From Cycas panzhihuaensis (lineage: Eukaryota; Cycadophyta), in the NCBI GenBank assembly GCA_023213395.1, contig CM041465.1, positions 128,409,741 to 128,473,740 of the forward strand: a stretch of 64,000 nucleotides of DNA. Direction: 5' to 3'. Shown in pieces: positions 22,196-35,450 of this stretch. Below the pieces are notes generated by a model that worked only from the letters and a program-made list of their open reading frames with translations, was not told the DNA's origin and ran no database searches. Position 1 is the stretch's first letter, and every line of letters begins with the position of its first letter. A program made the position numbers and the translations under genes.

Positions 22196-22896
22196 TCAAT
22201 TGGCCTACACCCAAGACAACCACAGAGGTAAGAAGTTTCATTGGTGCATGTCAATATTTAAGGAAATTTATTTTCAGATTCTCTCAAATTGCAGCACCTC
22301 TTCATGCATTGACGGGAGGACATGCAAAGTTTCATTGGGAAAATGAACAAGAAAAAGCTTTCAAGCTTTTGAAGCAGAAAATCTGTGAGGCACCAGTGTT
22401 AACTTTACCCTCGCTGCAGAAGCCATTTGAATTGGAGACTGATGCTTCAGGTTATGCCATGGGAGCAATATTGAAGCAAGAAGGAAAACCGATAGCATAC
22501 CATTCAGAGACATTCAATGGAGCTGTCATGAACTACCCAACTTACGATAAGGAGCTCTATGCATTGCACCAAGCAGTGAAGCATTGGAGACCCTATTTGT
22601 TGGGAAAAGAAGTGGTCATCCACATTGACCACAAGGCTTTGCAATTTTTGCAGACTCAGTCCAAGTCGCAGCAGGCTAGGCACATGAAGTGGATGTCCTA
22701 TTTGCAGCAGTTTCACATCGTGGTTAAATACAAGAAAGGAACGACGAATAAGATTGCAGACTTGTTGTCCAGACCTCCTCAACAGCAAGGTAATTCCAGT
22801 TTATTGGTAGCTATGAAATTTCAACCTTTCTACCATGATGAATATGTTGATTTGTATCTGAAAGATGAGGCATTCAAGCCTATCTTTGAGCAATGA
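22196..22896 (+). pseudogene. RT connection and RNase H of element C
   Basis: The frame open at 22168-22896 carries VRSFIGACQYLRKFIFRFSQ, then RNase H with LETDASGYAMGAIL (Asp), DKELYALHQAVKHWRPYL (Glu), IDHKALQFL (Asp) and TNKIADLLSRPP (final Asp). All four acidic residues expected of a Gypsy RNase H are present. It joins the RT across the frameshift near 22180. The frame ends at a stop at 22894-22896, which begins the integrase region in a new frame. Confidence 0.92.
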
Positions 22897-23740
22897 CAAA
22901 GAAGGAAAAGTAGTTGCAGATTTCCAGCTGAAAGATGGACTTCTTTGCAAGCAAGATAAGATTTGCATTCCAAAGCATGCAGACCGAATGAAGTGGATAA
23001 GAGAAGCACACACTTCTCGAGTTGCAGGACACTTTGGAGTGGGAAAGACGTTGCTAAACTTGCAGCGATATATGTATTAGCCAAACATGCAGCAAGATGT
23101 GACTACAGCAGTACGAGGGTGCACATTATGTAGCACATCAAAACCGGCCAATAGGAAGTTTGGATTGTATATTCCACTTCCTGTTCCATCACGACCGTGG
23201 GAAAGTATCTCCATGGATTTCCTGGGAGGACTACCACAAACCAAAAATGGTATGGATTATTTGTTTGTTGTTGTTGATCGGCTCAAGAAATGGTGTTGTT
23301 GATTCCCTGTAAGAAAACACATACAGGAGAAGACATAGCTAGATTATTTTTCCAGCATGTTTGGAAGTATTTTAGACTTCCCAACTCAATCATTTCTGAT
23401 CGAGACAACATATTTTTGAGTCATTTTTGGCAAACACTTTGGGGAATGATGGATACGAAGCTAAAGATGAGTACAGCTTTTCATCCTCAAACAAACTACC
23501 AGATCAAGTTGTCAACAGGACATTGGTACAAATTATTACGACGATACAATGCCAAGCATCCTAAGACTTGGGATGAAAGTCTCCCATACTTGCAGTTTGC
23601 ATTCAATAGAGCTATTCATAGCTCAACCCAGAAATCACCATTTGAGGTATGTTTGGGATTTACCGCAAGTCCTTTCGATTTAGAATTTTCTCGCTCAACT
23701 TTCTCGCAGAAATGGAAAGGAGGAAGAAGGAGATGAAAAG
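22865..23740 (+). pseudogene. Integrase of element C, zinc finger and core
   Basis: The zinc-binding part reads EAHTSRVAGHFGVGKTLLNL, then VRGCTLCSTSKP (H-H-C-C pattern) with a stop between at 23078-23080. The core reads ISMDFLGGLPQTKNGMDYLF (first Asp), a frameshift near 23290, then SIISDRDNIFLSHFW (second Asp). Where HPQTDGQTE is expected, the sequence reads HPQTNYQIKLSTGHWYKLL. A deletion and an insertion about 25 bp apart throw a short segment out of frame and remove the catalytic Glu. A further shift follows near 23728. Three open pieces (22865-23080, 23087-23302, 23290-23736) cover it. Confidence 0.9.
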
Positions 23741-24290
23741 GCACAAAGATTCTTGGAAAGAATCAGAAAAATCCATCAACAGGTTGAAGAGCAGCTTCAA
23801 AAGTCTCAACAGAGATACAAGCAGCGCCATGATGCACATAGAACTAGCCATATCTTTAAAGAAGGAGACCGAGTTTGGTTGCACCTCAGTAAGAGAAGAT
23901 TGCAAGGTGAAGGCAAAAAGTTAAAGCCTTTACGATATGGTCCTTTCACAATCTTGAAGAAAATAGGGGAAAATGCTTTCCAGCTTGAACTTCCAGAATT
24001 CATGAAGATGTATTCCGTAGTGAATGTCGAGAATCTGAAGATGTTCGAGCCATCCATGTTGGATGAAGATGAAGACGGAGTTCCACTCTTACCAAACCCA
24101 GAGGAGTTGCAGATAGAGAAAGAGGAACCAATGCAAAATGATTGCATTCTTCAAAGGAAGTAGATCGAGACTCGAAGAGGCATAATTGAGTCCTTCAGAA
24201 GTACAGAGAAAGGACAAGTACCTAGCAAAGCAAAATGGTACAATAAGGAGACAGGAAAAATCAAATTCCCTCATCTACAACTATAAAGTT
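23741..24290 (+). pseudogene. Integrase C-terminus of element C
   Basis: The open stretch 23753-24163 carries IHQQVEEQLQKSQQRYKQRH, FKEGDRVWLHLSKRRLQGEG, RYGPFTILKKIGENAFQLEL and YSVVNVENLKMFEPSMLDED, the SH3-like DNA-binding end of Gypsy integrases. After a stop at 24161-24163 the frame continues with ETRRG and KWYNKETGKIKFPHLQL. This tail could be a degenerate chromodomain, but the aromatic cage is not clear. The first ATG at 23753 is internal; upstream codons in the same frame (QRFLERIRKIH) belong to the domain. Confidence 0.85.
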
Positions 24291-24309
24291 CATGAGGCCA
24301 TGAACTCCT

Positions 24310-24322
24310 AAAAAAGGAGAGT
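24310..24322 (+). other. Polypurine tract of element C
   Basis: AAAAAAGGAGAG lies a few bases before the TG (24325) that opens the 3' LTR. Confidence 0.9.
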
Positions 24323-24324
24323 TC

Positions 24325-25516
24325 TGATCCATTTCGGATCTTTAAAATGCTCTAAATACTTTATTTTTCATGTAAATGGTCTTTATGTAGTAGGAAATTA
24401 CCTTAAAAAGGCTTAATAGTCTTCATTTAGTAGAAATATGCCTTTAAAAGGCTTTAAAATGTAAAAACATTGTATTTCTACAAGTACAAAAATGTGCTAT
24501 AACTGCTACCGAGCTGCTATTAAGGTTCTACAACTGCTACCAAGGTGCTATTAAGGTGCTACAACTGCTACCAATGTGCTATTAAGGTGCTATAATTGCT
24601 ACCAAGGGGCTACCAAGCTATTACGCAAGTGCTACGGTTGCTACAGAGCTACTACGGTGCACTTGAGTCTCTGAGTCACACAGTCACATTGCCATCGAGT
24701 CGCTACTACCATCAGTAGAAGTCAAAAAGCAAAAATAATAAAACGGAATGGTTTTGGCGGCTCAAACCAGAACTGCTTGGCACCTAAATTTGAGGAGAAG
24801 GTGCACACACGTGTCCTCTACTCATTCGAAGAGGGAAAACTCCAAAATAAATGGAATTTCCTAAAATTTTTTAAATTGTTTTGAAAGCCGTTGGAAAACA
24901 GAAAAACAGGAATAACTCTCTCAAATGGAAACGCTTTTAAGCAAAATTCGAGAGAGGAATCAAGGGGATCAAGACAGAGATTCTTGACAGAAAATAGAGG
25001 ACGCCACAGCCCTAGACGTAGCACAAAGTAAGATTCAAGGAAAGCAACAAGAAAATAACTTTCCAGAAGGAGAACGGCTCCAAGTGAGAAAACCTGCGTT
25101 GGAGAGAGAACACTAGAATCGCAGTGAAAAATACTGCTATGGGAACGTGAAGGAGCCCAGAAAATCGTAGCCGCAGTCTAGAGGAGAAGACAATAAAGCG
25201 CAATAGTCCCAAAAGAGATGATAGCCAGTCTTCCTCACCCAAAACGGGGTTTTTGGTACAGAAAACCAAAAACGGCTTCGCAGACTTCGAGACGGAGGTT
25301 CCAGCAAAATGAGCAGCAGCTCAAGAAGCGCCCAGCTCTCATTCTCTCTCTCCCAAAACGCTGCAGCAGTCCATTGCATGCTCAACAAAGCATAAACAAA
25401 GGGGTTTTTGTAAGAAAATTCTAGAAATTTTAAATTCTATGTAATAATATGTATATTGTTCTGGATTTTGTTTCAATTGGTTAAAGTTTTCACTTTCCCA
25501 TTCAAGATTCAGATCA
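24325..25516 (+). repeat. 3' LTR of element C
   Basis: 1192 bp, TGATCC to TCA, matching the 5' LTR but longer because of a GCTAC-rich array at 24494-24660. Many of the remaining differences look like C-to-T or G-to-A changes, as expected from methylated cytosines. Confidence 0.95.
24494..24617 (+). repeat. 31-bp tandem array in 3' LTR of C
   Basis: Four units of exactly 31 bp start at 24494, 24525, 24556 and 24587. Each resembles GTGCTACAACTGCTACC followed by AAGGTGCTATTAAG. A decayed GCTAC-rich tail runs to about 24660. The 5' LTR has only a single partial unit (GTGCTATA near 18733). Confidence 0.9.
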
Positions 25517-25521
25517 GCTTT

Positions 25522-25850
25522 AAAATCACTTTGTGTAGACATAAAATAAACATATTTAGTTAATTAGTCAACTACTATATAAATATAATATTTATTATCA
25601 AATCTTAGTAATCTTATGATAAAATCCATAATTTTGCTTTCCCATTTTGTATGTGGAATTGGTAATTGCTGTAATAGTATCAATGGAATAACATTTTCAT
25701 ATTTAGCAGTTTGGCATACTTCGCATTTGCTAACAAATTTTTGGATTTCATTTTTTATATATTTCCAAAAGAATGATTGTCTTATCTGATGATAAGTTTT
25801 ATAAAATCTTGTATACTCTATTATAGGTACTATATATCCTTCTTTCAAAA
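25522..25850 (-). pseudogene. Integrase relic of element B, N-terminal part
   Basis: An open stretch (25564-25848, minus) reads YHQIRQSFFWKYIKNEIQKF, then VSKCEVCQTAKYEN (the Cys pair of the zinc finger) and WESKIMDFIIRLL (first catalytic aspartate), ending IVVD near the C insertion point. The rest of the integrase is at 17848-18563. Element C therefore inserted between the first and second catalytic aspartates. Confidence 0.88.
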
Positions 25851-26149
25851 TTTATTATTTAAATTTTAATTTTTCTCCAAGATAAATTTGAGTCTTATAT
25901 CATAAAATATCATTTTTCCATTCAAATTTCTCTTGAGGTTCTCTTTGAATTTTATCAATTAATTAGCTTATGTTAGAATCCTTAGCATACTCAACTATTC
26001 TATCATCTAACCATCCAAGATTGATCATAGTAATAGCTTGAAGTTAGATTCTTTCATCTCAATATGATAATATGTTAACCACAATATTTATTTTTTCCTT
26101 TTTGTACCGTATTTTAAAATCATATGTTGTAATTTAGCAACCCATTTTT

Positions 26150-26490
26150 ATTGTTTAGTTAATAAATCTTAATGTTATGATATGTTTTTATTAGGAATTT
26201 ACTCCATAATAAATATTATCACCATTTATATAGGGCATGCATAATATCTAACATTTTCTTATCTTAAGTAGATTTAAGTTTTTTTCTATTATTTAATTAT
26301 CAACTTTTATAGGTGATAGGTTGGCCTTCCTGCATTAAGATAGCCCCAATACCTACTCTTAATACATCGTATTCAATGGTGAAGGTTTTAGAGAAGTCTA
26401 GAGTCACTAATAAGGGTAAGGTTGTCATAACTAATTTAATATTTTTAACATATAGGTGTTGTATTATTCCATATAAAGGATTCATTTCTA
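26150..26490 (-). pseudogene. RNase H relic of element B
   Basis: The minus strand reads TTLPLLVTLDFSKTFTIEYD, then VGIGAILMQEGQPITYKS (26300-26485), the N-terminal half of a Gypsy RNase H. The usual Asp-Ala-Ser reads Asp-Val-Leu. The C-terminal half continues in broken frames to about 26150. Confidence 0.85.
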
Positions 26491-26499
26491 AGAGGATTG

Positions 26500-27185
26500 G
26501 TCATGCTGATAGTAATATGTGTATAGTGCTTAATAAATTAATGATAATATCTAGTAAGTCTTAAGAATCCTCTCAATATTTTGACTATACGTGGAATAGG
26601 CCATTCTATTATAGCCTTGATTTTATCTAGATCATCTCTAACTCCATCTTTGGAAATAATGTGTCCTAAATAATCTATTTATGTTTTGTTGAAGTTATAT
26701 TTAGATTTTTTTACCAAAAAATAATTATTCTCATAATGTGTTAAGAGCTTTATCTACATGATTGAGATGATCCTTCCAACCTTTACTATGAATAAGTATA
26801 TCATCAAAGAATACCAATATAATTTTTCTTAAAAAAGATAAAAAAAGCTTTATTCATTATTGCTTGAAAGGTAGTAGGTGTATTACATAAATCAAATGGT
26901 ATAACTTAAGTTCATAATATCCTTCATATGTATGGAATGTTATTTTGTGTGTATCTTCTTCTTTTATCTTAATCTGATAATAATTAAATCTAAGATTGAG
27001 AACCATGTAGTTCATTGAGCAACTCATCAATTCGTGGTATGAAAAATCTTCTTTTTATGGTAATTTTATTAAGAATATAATAATCAGTACACATTGAAAA
27101 AGAACCATCTTTTCTTCTTATTAATATTATAGGAGCAATAAAAGGACTCTTACTTGACATACTTACACCTAGTTTCAATAGCTCA
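26500..27185 (-). pseudogene. Reverse transcriptase relic of element B
   Basis: The open stretch 26990-27178 (minus) reads SPFIAPIILIRRKDGSFSMC, then YYILNKITIKRRFFIPRIDE and LLNELHGSQS, fingers and palm of a chromovirus RT. Further left VFFDDILIHSKGWKDHL (near 26765-26820) is the catalytic box with both aspartates, F-F-D-D in place of the common (Y/F)xDD. Intervening frames carry stops. Confidence 0.9.
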
Positions 27186-27459
27186 TGAATTTTATTATTA
27201 TATTTATAAGAATGTCAATATGGTTTGATCATGGTAGGAGTTATATTTTTTCTAATTCAATTATATATTCTATACCACAATTAGGAAGCAAGTCAGTTAG
27301 AAATTCTTTGAATACAAATTCATGTTTATCAATTAGATTTTGCATTTGATTATCAATATGTTCCTATTTATTATTTTCCATTATAATTGAAAATAATTAT
27401 ATCAAACATCCTAGATATCCCTTGTAGAGTAATTTATTCATCTAATACAAAGTTATTTA

Positions 27460-28650
27460 TTAAGGATTAAGAGTTAACATTCCCTGTAATGTGATGGTTT
27501 TATCATCTTCTTTAAATCTCATGAACATTTCTTGCAAATATATTTTATAAGTGCCTAAGGTTCTTAACCATAACTTTTTAATACTTCATTAGCTCTTTTG
27601 ATTTCAATAATAAAAATTTGGCTATTAGGGTATAATTACCTAAGGAAATCTTAAAATTTTTCAAGATAGCTTCACCCCATATTTGTTTATAATCACTGAC
27701 TTAAACTTAGAAATTAGATATTTTTATAATTTATGATCCTAAATTACGAGTAACATGGTGAACGATAAAATTATGGGTACTTCTTAAATCAGTCAGAATA
27801 ATTAACCCCCTATTTTTACAAATCCTTTGATTCTAATAGTTTTGGGTCTTGATATTCCTAATATTATTGATAAAGACATTATGGGTTCTTCCTCAAATTG
27901 TTGATCATTATCTACACAATCTTCTTCTTCTACTACTTTAGATATTTCATATGTATATTATTTATTAGTGATAATTAATGAGTATAATCTTCATTCTTGA
28001 CATTTGAAATATTTTTCTATTTTTTCATTACACTAATAACAAGTATCTTTCTATTAGTATTCTTCTATTCCTTTTTTTATCAACTAACGATATCTTTATG
28101 GGTTGTTTGGTGGACTATTATATATTTTAGAATATAAATTATTTTCGTTGATTATTTCTTTGGAAACTACTACGTTAGGTTGAAAAGGTCCATTATTTCT
28201 TAACATTGGTGGATGATAATAGAACCTTTGTTTTGATTTAAAAGCCTTGGCTAATCAAATAGCCTCACTGAGATCTTGAGGTTTTTGTGCCTTGACATTA
28301 ATTTTAATATCATGTTGTAGGCTTGATATGAAGAATTCAACTTTTTCAGGTAGTGATAAATTAATTACTTTGTAAAGCAATCTAATAATTTTTTTACAAT
28401 ATTCTTTTATTGGTCCTTTTTTTTATAATTTTCTTAGTTAAGCAAAATAATCATTATCTCATGTATCTTTAAAATGTAATAAAAAATATATCTCTATTTT
28501 TTATAACCATTCATGAATAGTGTCCTTTGAACCATTAAATTATGATATGCCAATTTTTTCTTCCCCCTATTTAAGTTGTAGGTTTCTGGTATTTTCGAAG
28601 TCATGTAGTTATATAGTAAGCCTTTGCCATTTAGTGATGCATGCAAATAG
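27460..28650 (-). pseudogene. Gag and protease relic of element B
   Basis: On the minus strand LTDLRSTHNFI (about 27760-27800) is the remains of the protease active site, usually Asp-Ser-Gly-Ser-Thr-His. Serine and glycine have changed to leucine and arginine. The pre-RT segment RFKEDDKTITLQG lies near 27490-27530. A knuckle-like CY-stop-CNEKIEKYFKC lies near 28000-28045. Capsid sequence upstream is too broken to delimit. All pieces are interrupted by stops. Confidence 0.6.
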
Positions 28651-29089
28651 TTCTATTCCTTTGTGTATTTAATGATTGCTTTTTCATTATTAATATTTGT
28701 TGAATCTATATTTGATAAAAAGAAAAAGCTTCTTCTCTTTTTATTATTTATAGAATTTTTATTTTTCATAGCTAATTCTTTTATGGTTGTTTTTATTTCT
28801 TCTAATCTAGACTCAATTCTTGACATCTTCTTCTTTTTTTTTTTTACTTCTCCCTATAATTTCTTGACATCCATCTTTTCAAGAATAGTGTATACATGAT
28901 TCCACTAATTTCTATCTATAATTAATATGTTGATTTCATTAAGCTACTTATTTATTAGTTTATTATAGTCAGATCATAATTATGAATAATTATAGGATAG
29001 ATATTCGCCCAACACACACGCACACATATATATATATGTATATATATGTACATATATATATATAAATATATATATGTGTGTACATATAC

Positions 29090-29121
<32 letters not shown>

Positions 29122-29225
29122 ATGTGTGTGTGTGTACATATATATATATATACATACATACATATATATATGTATATATATATACATACATATATACATA
29201 TATATATGTATATATATATACATAC

Positions 29226-29518
<293 letters not shown>

Positions 29519-29630
29519 CATATATATATCTATACACATACATATGTGTGTGTATATATATATATACATACATACATATATGGATATATATATACACACA
29601 TATATATATATACATACATATATCTATATA

Positions 29631-29792
<162 letters not shown>

Positions 29793-29793
29793 T

Positions 29794-29825
<32 letters not shown>

Positions 29826-29826
29826 C

Positions 29827-29892
<66 letters not shown>

Positions 29893-30021
29893 CATATATA
29901 TATATATATATATATGTATACATATACATACATATATCTATATATATACATATATGTATGTATACATATACATATATATATATGTATACATATACATACA
30001 TATATATATATACATATATAC

Positions 30022-30077
<56 letters not shown>

Positions 30078-30229
30078 GTATACATATATATATACATATA
30101 TATTTACATATATATAGATATATTTACATATATATAGATATGTACATATATATAGATATGTACATATATATATATGTGTGTGTACATATATATATATATG
30201 TGTGTACATATATATATATATATATATGT

Positions 30230-30319
<90 letters not shown>

Positions 30320-30340
30320 GTACATATATATATATATCTA

Positions 30341-30516
<176 letters not shown>

Positions 30517-30637
30517 TGTATATGTATGTATGTATGTATGTATATATGTATATATACATATGTATGTATGTATGTATATGTATATATATATAGATATATA
30601 TAGATATATATGTATGTATGTATATATATATATATAT

Positions 30638-30762
<125 letters not shown>

Positions 30763-30819
30763 TATATACATATACATACATACATATACATATATACACA
30801 TACATATACATATATATAT

Positions 30820-30878
30820 CTGTGTGTGTGTGTGTGTGTGTGCGCGCGCGCGCACGCGCGTGTGTGTGTATGTGTGTA
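30820..30878. repeat. TG/CG alternating core, Z-DNA candidate
   Basis: A (TG)n run of about 20 bp passes into GCGCGCGCGCGCACGCGCG and back into (TG)n. Alternating CG flanked by TG is the classic sequence for left-handed DNA under supercoiling. Confidence 0.85.
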
Positions 30879-31056
30879 TATACATATATATGTATGTATA
30901 CATATATATATATAGATAGATATATATGTATACATACATATATATGTATATATACATATATATATATACACACATACATATATATATATATATATGTACA
31001 TATATATATATGTATATACATACATATATACACACACACACACACACACATATACA

Positions 31057-31191
<135 letters not shown>

Positions 31192-31215
31192 ACATATGTA
31201 TATATATACATATAC

Positions 31216-31526
<311 letters not shown>

Positions 31527-31578
31527 AGTGAAATATGTAATATATAAAATATATTAAAATGGTTATATTTTAATGTGA

Positions 31579-31864
<286 letters not shown>

Positions 31865-31867
31865 AAT

Positions 31868-31909
<42 letters not shown>

Positions 31910-31912
31910 GTA

Positions 31913-31945
<33 letters not shown>

Positions 31946-31973
31946 ATATATATATATATGTATATATGTATAT

Positions 31974-32025
<52 letters not shown>

Positions 32026-32036
32026 GTATATATATG

Positions 32037-32101
<65 letters not shown>

Positions 32102-32102
32102 G

Positions 32103-32151
<49 letters not shown>

Positions 32152-32152
32152 G

Positions 32153-32190
<38 letters not shown>

Positions 32191-32192
32191 TA

Positions 32193-32964
32193 ATATTAAT
32201 TATATTATAACTTTGACATGATGTAAGATAGTCTAATATAATATATAATATAATAGATGGAATTTACTATACTAAGCAATTATATATATAATATAAGATG
32301 AAGTTTCTAAACTACACATTAAAGTGACTTGTATAATACTATTAGGTGATTAGACATAGATGGCGATGCTTAGAAATATGTGTTTTGCTCAATATGTTTT
32401 ATGAGTGTTCTGTAATATTTTTTCATATAGTATTCATGTGAAATGTAAAATGATGGACAAACAAATCAAGTGTATAAATTATATGCAGACTGCAAACTAT
32501 TAGACAAGTGAAGGAAGAAGGATGAATAGATAATAGATGGATAGACAACTAAATAGATGAATGGTATGCTAACTAGTGTCTAATGGAAGCAAGGGTGTAA
32601 GATGACATGTAATAGGAGAGACAACAATAGAATAGATTGACAAGACTATGGAATGATGACAACAAAGTACATTGGTGAACCAAGGTTCATATGTAAATAA
32701 CTTGATGGTGACAAAAAGTTGGATGACCAACTATGAACTAGCAACTGACTAGATGGCAAAAATATTAATCCAACAATGAAGAACAAATTATGAAGTCTTA
32801 ATTGAAGAAAAAATAACTGAGAGAAAGAGGTAACATCATAGAAATGTAGAGTGGAATTATGATGGTTAAATGGAAAATTATAGTGAGAATGTCATATGTG
32901 ATTAGCTCTTCTAATGTGAGATGTGTTTGTAGGATTATTAAGGATGCCACAGACTAGGAAGATT
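32193..32964 (-). other. Leader of element B between array and PBS
   Basis: No coding sequence is visible. GATAGATGGATAGA-like repeats occur near 32520-32570. This is the 5' untranslated leader of B adjacent to its PBS. Confidence 0.5.
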
Positions 32965-32976
32965 GCTCTAATACCA
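32965..32976 (-). other. Primer-binding site of element B
   Basis: The minus strand reads TGGTATTAGAGC, one change from the tRNA-iMet site TGGTATCAGAGC, two bases after the CA that closes the 5' LTR. Confidence 0.92.
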
Positions 32977-32978
32977 CT

Positions 32979-33198
32979 TGAGGTGACTCAGGCTAGTCAC
33001 ACTCACAAACAGGAGACAATTTGGGTCAAAAGACTTCAAAATATTTATAGTTATAATTGTTTCGTTATGTTATTCAACTGATGTCTAAATATTATAATAT
33101 GATCCATGTTTATATTGTTTGTATGAAGGGGTATAATTTGTCAATAATAGTCATCACCCTTCATTAGTATTCTTTAGTGCTTAATTAGTCTTATTACA
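32979..33198 (-). repeat. 5' LTR of element B
   Basis: 220 bp; on the minus strand it begins TGTAATAAGACTAATT and ends CACCTCA. It matches 17378-17610 except for the CA-rich expansion in that copy. Confidence 0.9.
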
Positions 33199-34740
33199 AT
33201 TTAGGAGCTCAATTTGGCTCATCTTCATCTATATTTGTATATTCTCTTCTAGGAATAAATATTTTATGTTAACTCCTTGAGTCACCTTCTACTTTTCACA
33301 CAAAAAATCTTCTTATTTATTTTCTACTATGAATATAGCATATAGTATCTTCTAGATTTCCTTGCCTAAATCTTGCATATAGTTTTGGTTACCATGCTTT
33401 TGTAGCTAGATTCTTAGGTCCTCCATAAATAACTACACTTTCCTATACTTGGACACCCTTAACCCTTATATTGAAAACTTTGGGAATATAAGTTGATCCT
33501 TCTCTTTCTACTTCTCTTCCTTGATACAAATTATTCCATCATATATTGTTGACTTACATAGTCCTCTAGGGGAATCAAACCCCATATGAGCCACCCATAT
33601 CTAATCTAGGTTTGGACCCTCTCACATTAGGTATTTAACCTAGTTAATCTAATATGAGTGGTCTGAAACCTACACATGCTTACCAACTACATTCATCACA
33701 ATATTAGATTCACCATAATTAATATTTATCACCTCTTACAAAGGTAACTCTCAACTAATCTATCAACTAACTATTCAATAAGTTCCACCTCAAGTCACTA
33801 TATAATTATCTAATAATTTTACCTAATTACTCTAGGATTTATGTATTGTGTTAGATTAAGATACGCATAATTAAAAACTTTAGACTATCAGAACCCATAA
33901 ATCAATAGTTATACTCTTCTATAAATATTATTATTAATACTCTTTAATTTAGGTTTTTAGGTAGGCCCTCATCTTAATTTCTCGCATCTCATGTTGTTTT
34001 ATCATAAAACCCTATTAGAGTACTTAGCTTTCAAAAACCTTCATATACCTTTAGAGGTTCATAATAAATCTCTCAAACCTAATCAAAAGTTAGTTCTACT
34101 TTCACTCCTTCACAGTCTCATCCACCTATGAACCCTCTTTCATAAGGTTCTCCATTTAGTTGGTCTAGTTTTGGAGATGCACAATCTTCCTTTGCTTCAT
34201 AAAAACCATGTCCTAGATTTTTTCCATCTAGAAGTAATCTAGTAGTACCAAACATTATTTATCCTACCACATTTATAATAACCCTCACTTAACAATTTTG
34301 TAAGTCTTATACAAATTGAATGAACATCCCTTTCATAATGAATATTCAAATAACTCCTCTCCCTCTCCTTATTTCTTTACTGTCTCACTTTGAAGGTATA
34401 TAAGAAGAGGATCCCCAAACATGTAACTTCATCTTCTACTTGACATATTTATAATGATAACAAAATAATGAGGTTCTTTGCCTTCTTTTCTCACATATAC
34501 TTTTTAGCAATGTACTCAAATGGTTTTATGGATTACCTTCTCAATTTATTTTTGCCTTCTAGTGACTAGTTGATCAATTCGTCATATATTTTAATATAAG
34601 GAAACCTACCCATTTAGGTATCAAAGTGCTCTTGTTTATAAAATGAGGTTCCAAGGAAACTTATCAAGAATTTTCAAAGTGATTTCAAGACCTTATTTTT
34701 ACCTTTAAATGTTGGCATCTCAATTACCTTCTTACTAGTT
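33199..34740. other. Degraded AT-rich sequence, no assignment
   Basis: Stops are dense in all frames and no family was recognised. Short C-rich stretches (for example 33560-33660) could be decayed coding sequence on either strand, but nothing supports a call. Confidence 0.4.
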
Positions 34741-34769
34741 TATTCCTAAATGCTCTAAGACCATAACTA

Positions 34770-35450
34770 CATTTGAAACCTTAATGATGAATCATACTTC
34801 TTATCAAGATGTCTTTGATAAGGCTCTTACTCTTCAAACCCTTGATATTCAAGTTAGTTTATAACCTGATCCAAAATTCTTTAACCACAAATGGGATAAA
34901 TTGGAATCTTCTAAGAAGACTAAATCAAATACTTAAGACAAATTACTTAACCCATTTAGTTTGACCCTTTAGAGTTTAGAATATAAATTAGAGGTCTCTC
35001 AACTAAACAATGATTGAAATAAAATATAAGAAGAGCATGATATATCTAAAATGATTATTGTTATCGAAAAATGCATTCCTCCACCTAAAAACTATATTCG
35101 ACAGTGGTGCTTACTCTCTAGAATGAAGTCTTATTCTGATAATGAGTGTTAGATTTTATATAAGTTGAAGTTTCAAGATCATACTCAAACTTAGTTTAAA
35201 TCTAACTTAGATCAACTAATTTATAGAAATACTTTCCCTAATCATCATCATAATAATAATAATAATAATAAGGGAAGATAATCTCGAATACAAAATAAAA
35301 ATGATTCTCTTAATTAATCATCCAAACCTAAGTCTCTTTCTACATCTTCTTAAGAAGTGAATTCTTTACCTAGTAATAAGCAAATAACTACTTCTAAAGA
35401 AGACATCCTTCTCACCCATAAAAGGAAAAGATTAATTAAGATTTCTATAC
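34770..35450 (+). pseudogene. Decayed reading frame of unknown family
   Basis: One plus-strand frame stays readable for about 220 codons between stops. It reads MMNHTSYQDVFDKALTLQTL, a lysine- and leucine-rich stretch with SLEYKLEVSQLNND, then NYIRQWCLLSRMKSYSDNEC and an Asn-rich HHHNNNNNNKG near 35245-35275. Nearly all the stops (TAA, TAG, TGA) are one C-to-T step from Gln or Arg codons, the pattern expected of a methylated, dead gene. The family was not recognised. It could be a Gag-like protein of an element or a host fragment. Confidence 0.4.

Larger units (their letters stand above)
18564..25516 (+). mobile_element. Element C: Ty3/Gypsy retrotransposon nested in the integrase of B
   Basis: LTRs at 18564-19593 and 24325-25516 start TGATCC and end TCA. 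The flanks are GCTTT at 18559-18563 and GCTTT at 25517-25521, a perfect 5-bp target duplication. A tRNA-iMet PBS (19601-19616) and a polypurine tract (24310-24322) give a plus-strand orientation. Domains in order are gag, protease, RT, RNase H and integrase, in several frames. The integrase end (YSVVNVENLKMFEPSMLDED, then a tail with CILQRK and ETRRG) recalls chromoviruses, but the lineage was not settled. The LTRs differ at roughly 8-10% of sites. Confidence 0.97.

Noticed and set aside
19738-24147. Several minus-strand open frames of 60-130 codons across element C
   Set aside because: They mirror the plus-strand gag and pol domains, which are clearly recognisable; no independent motif is present.
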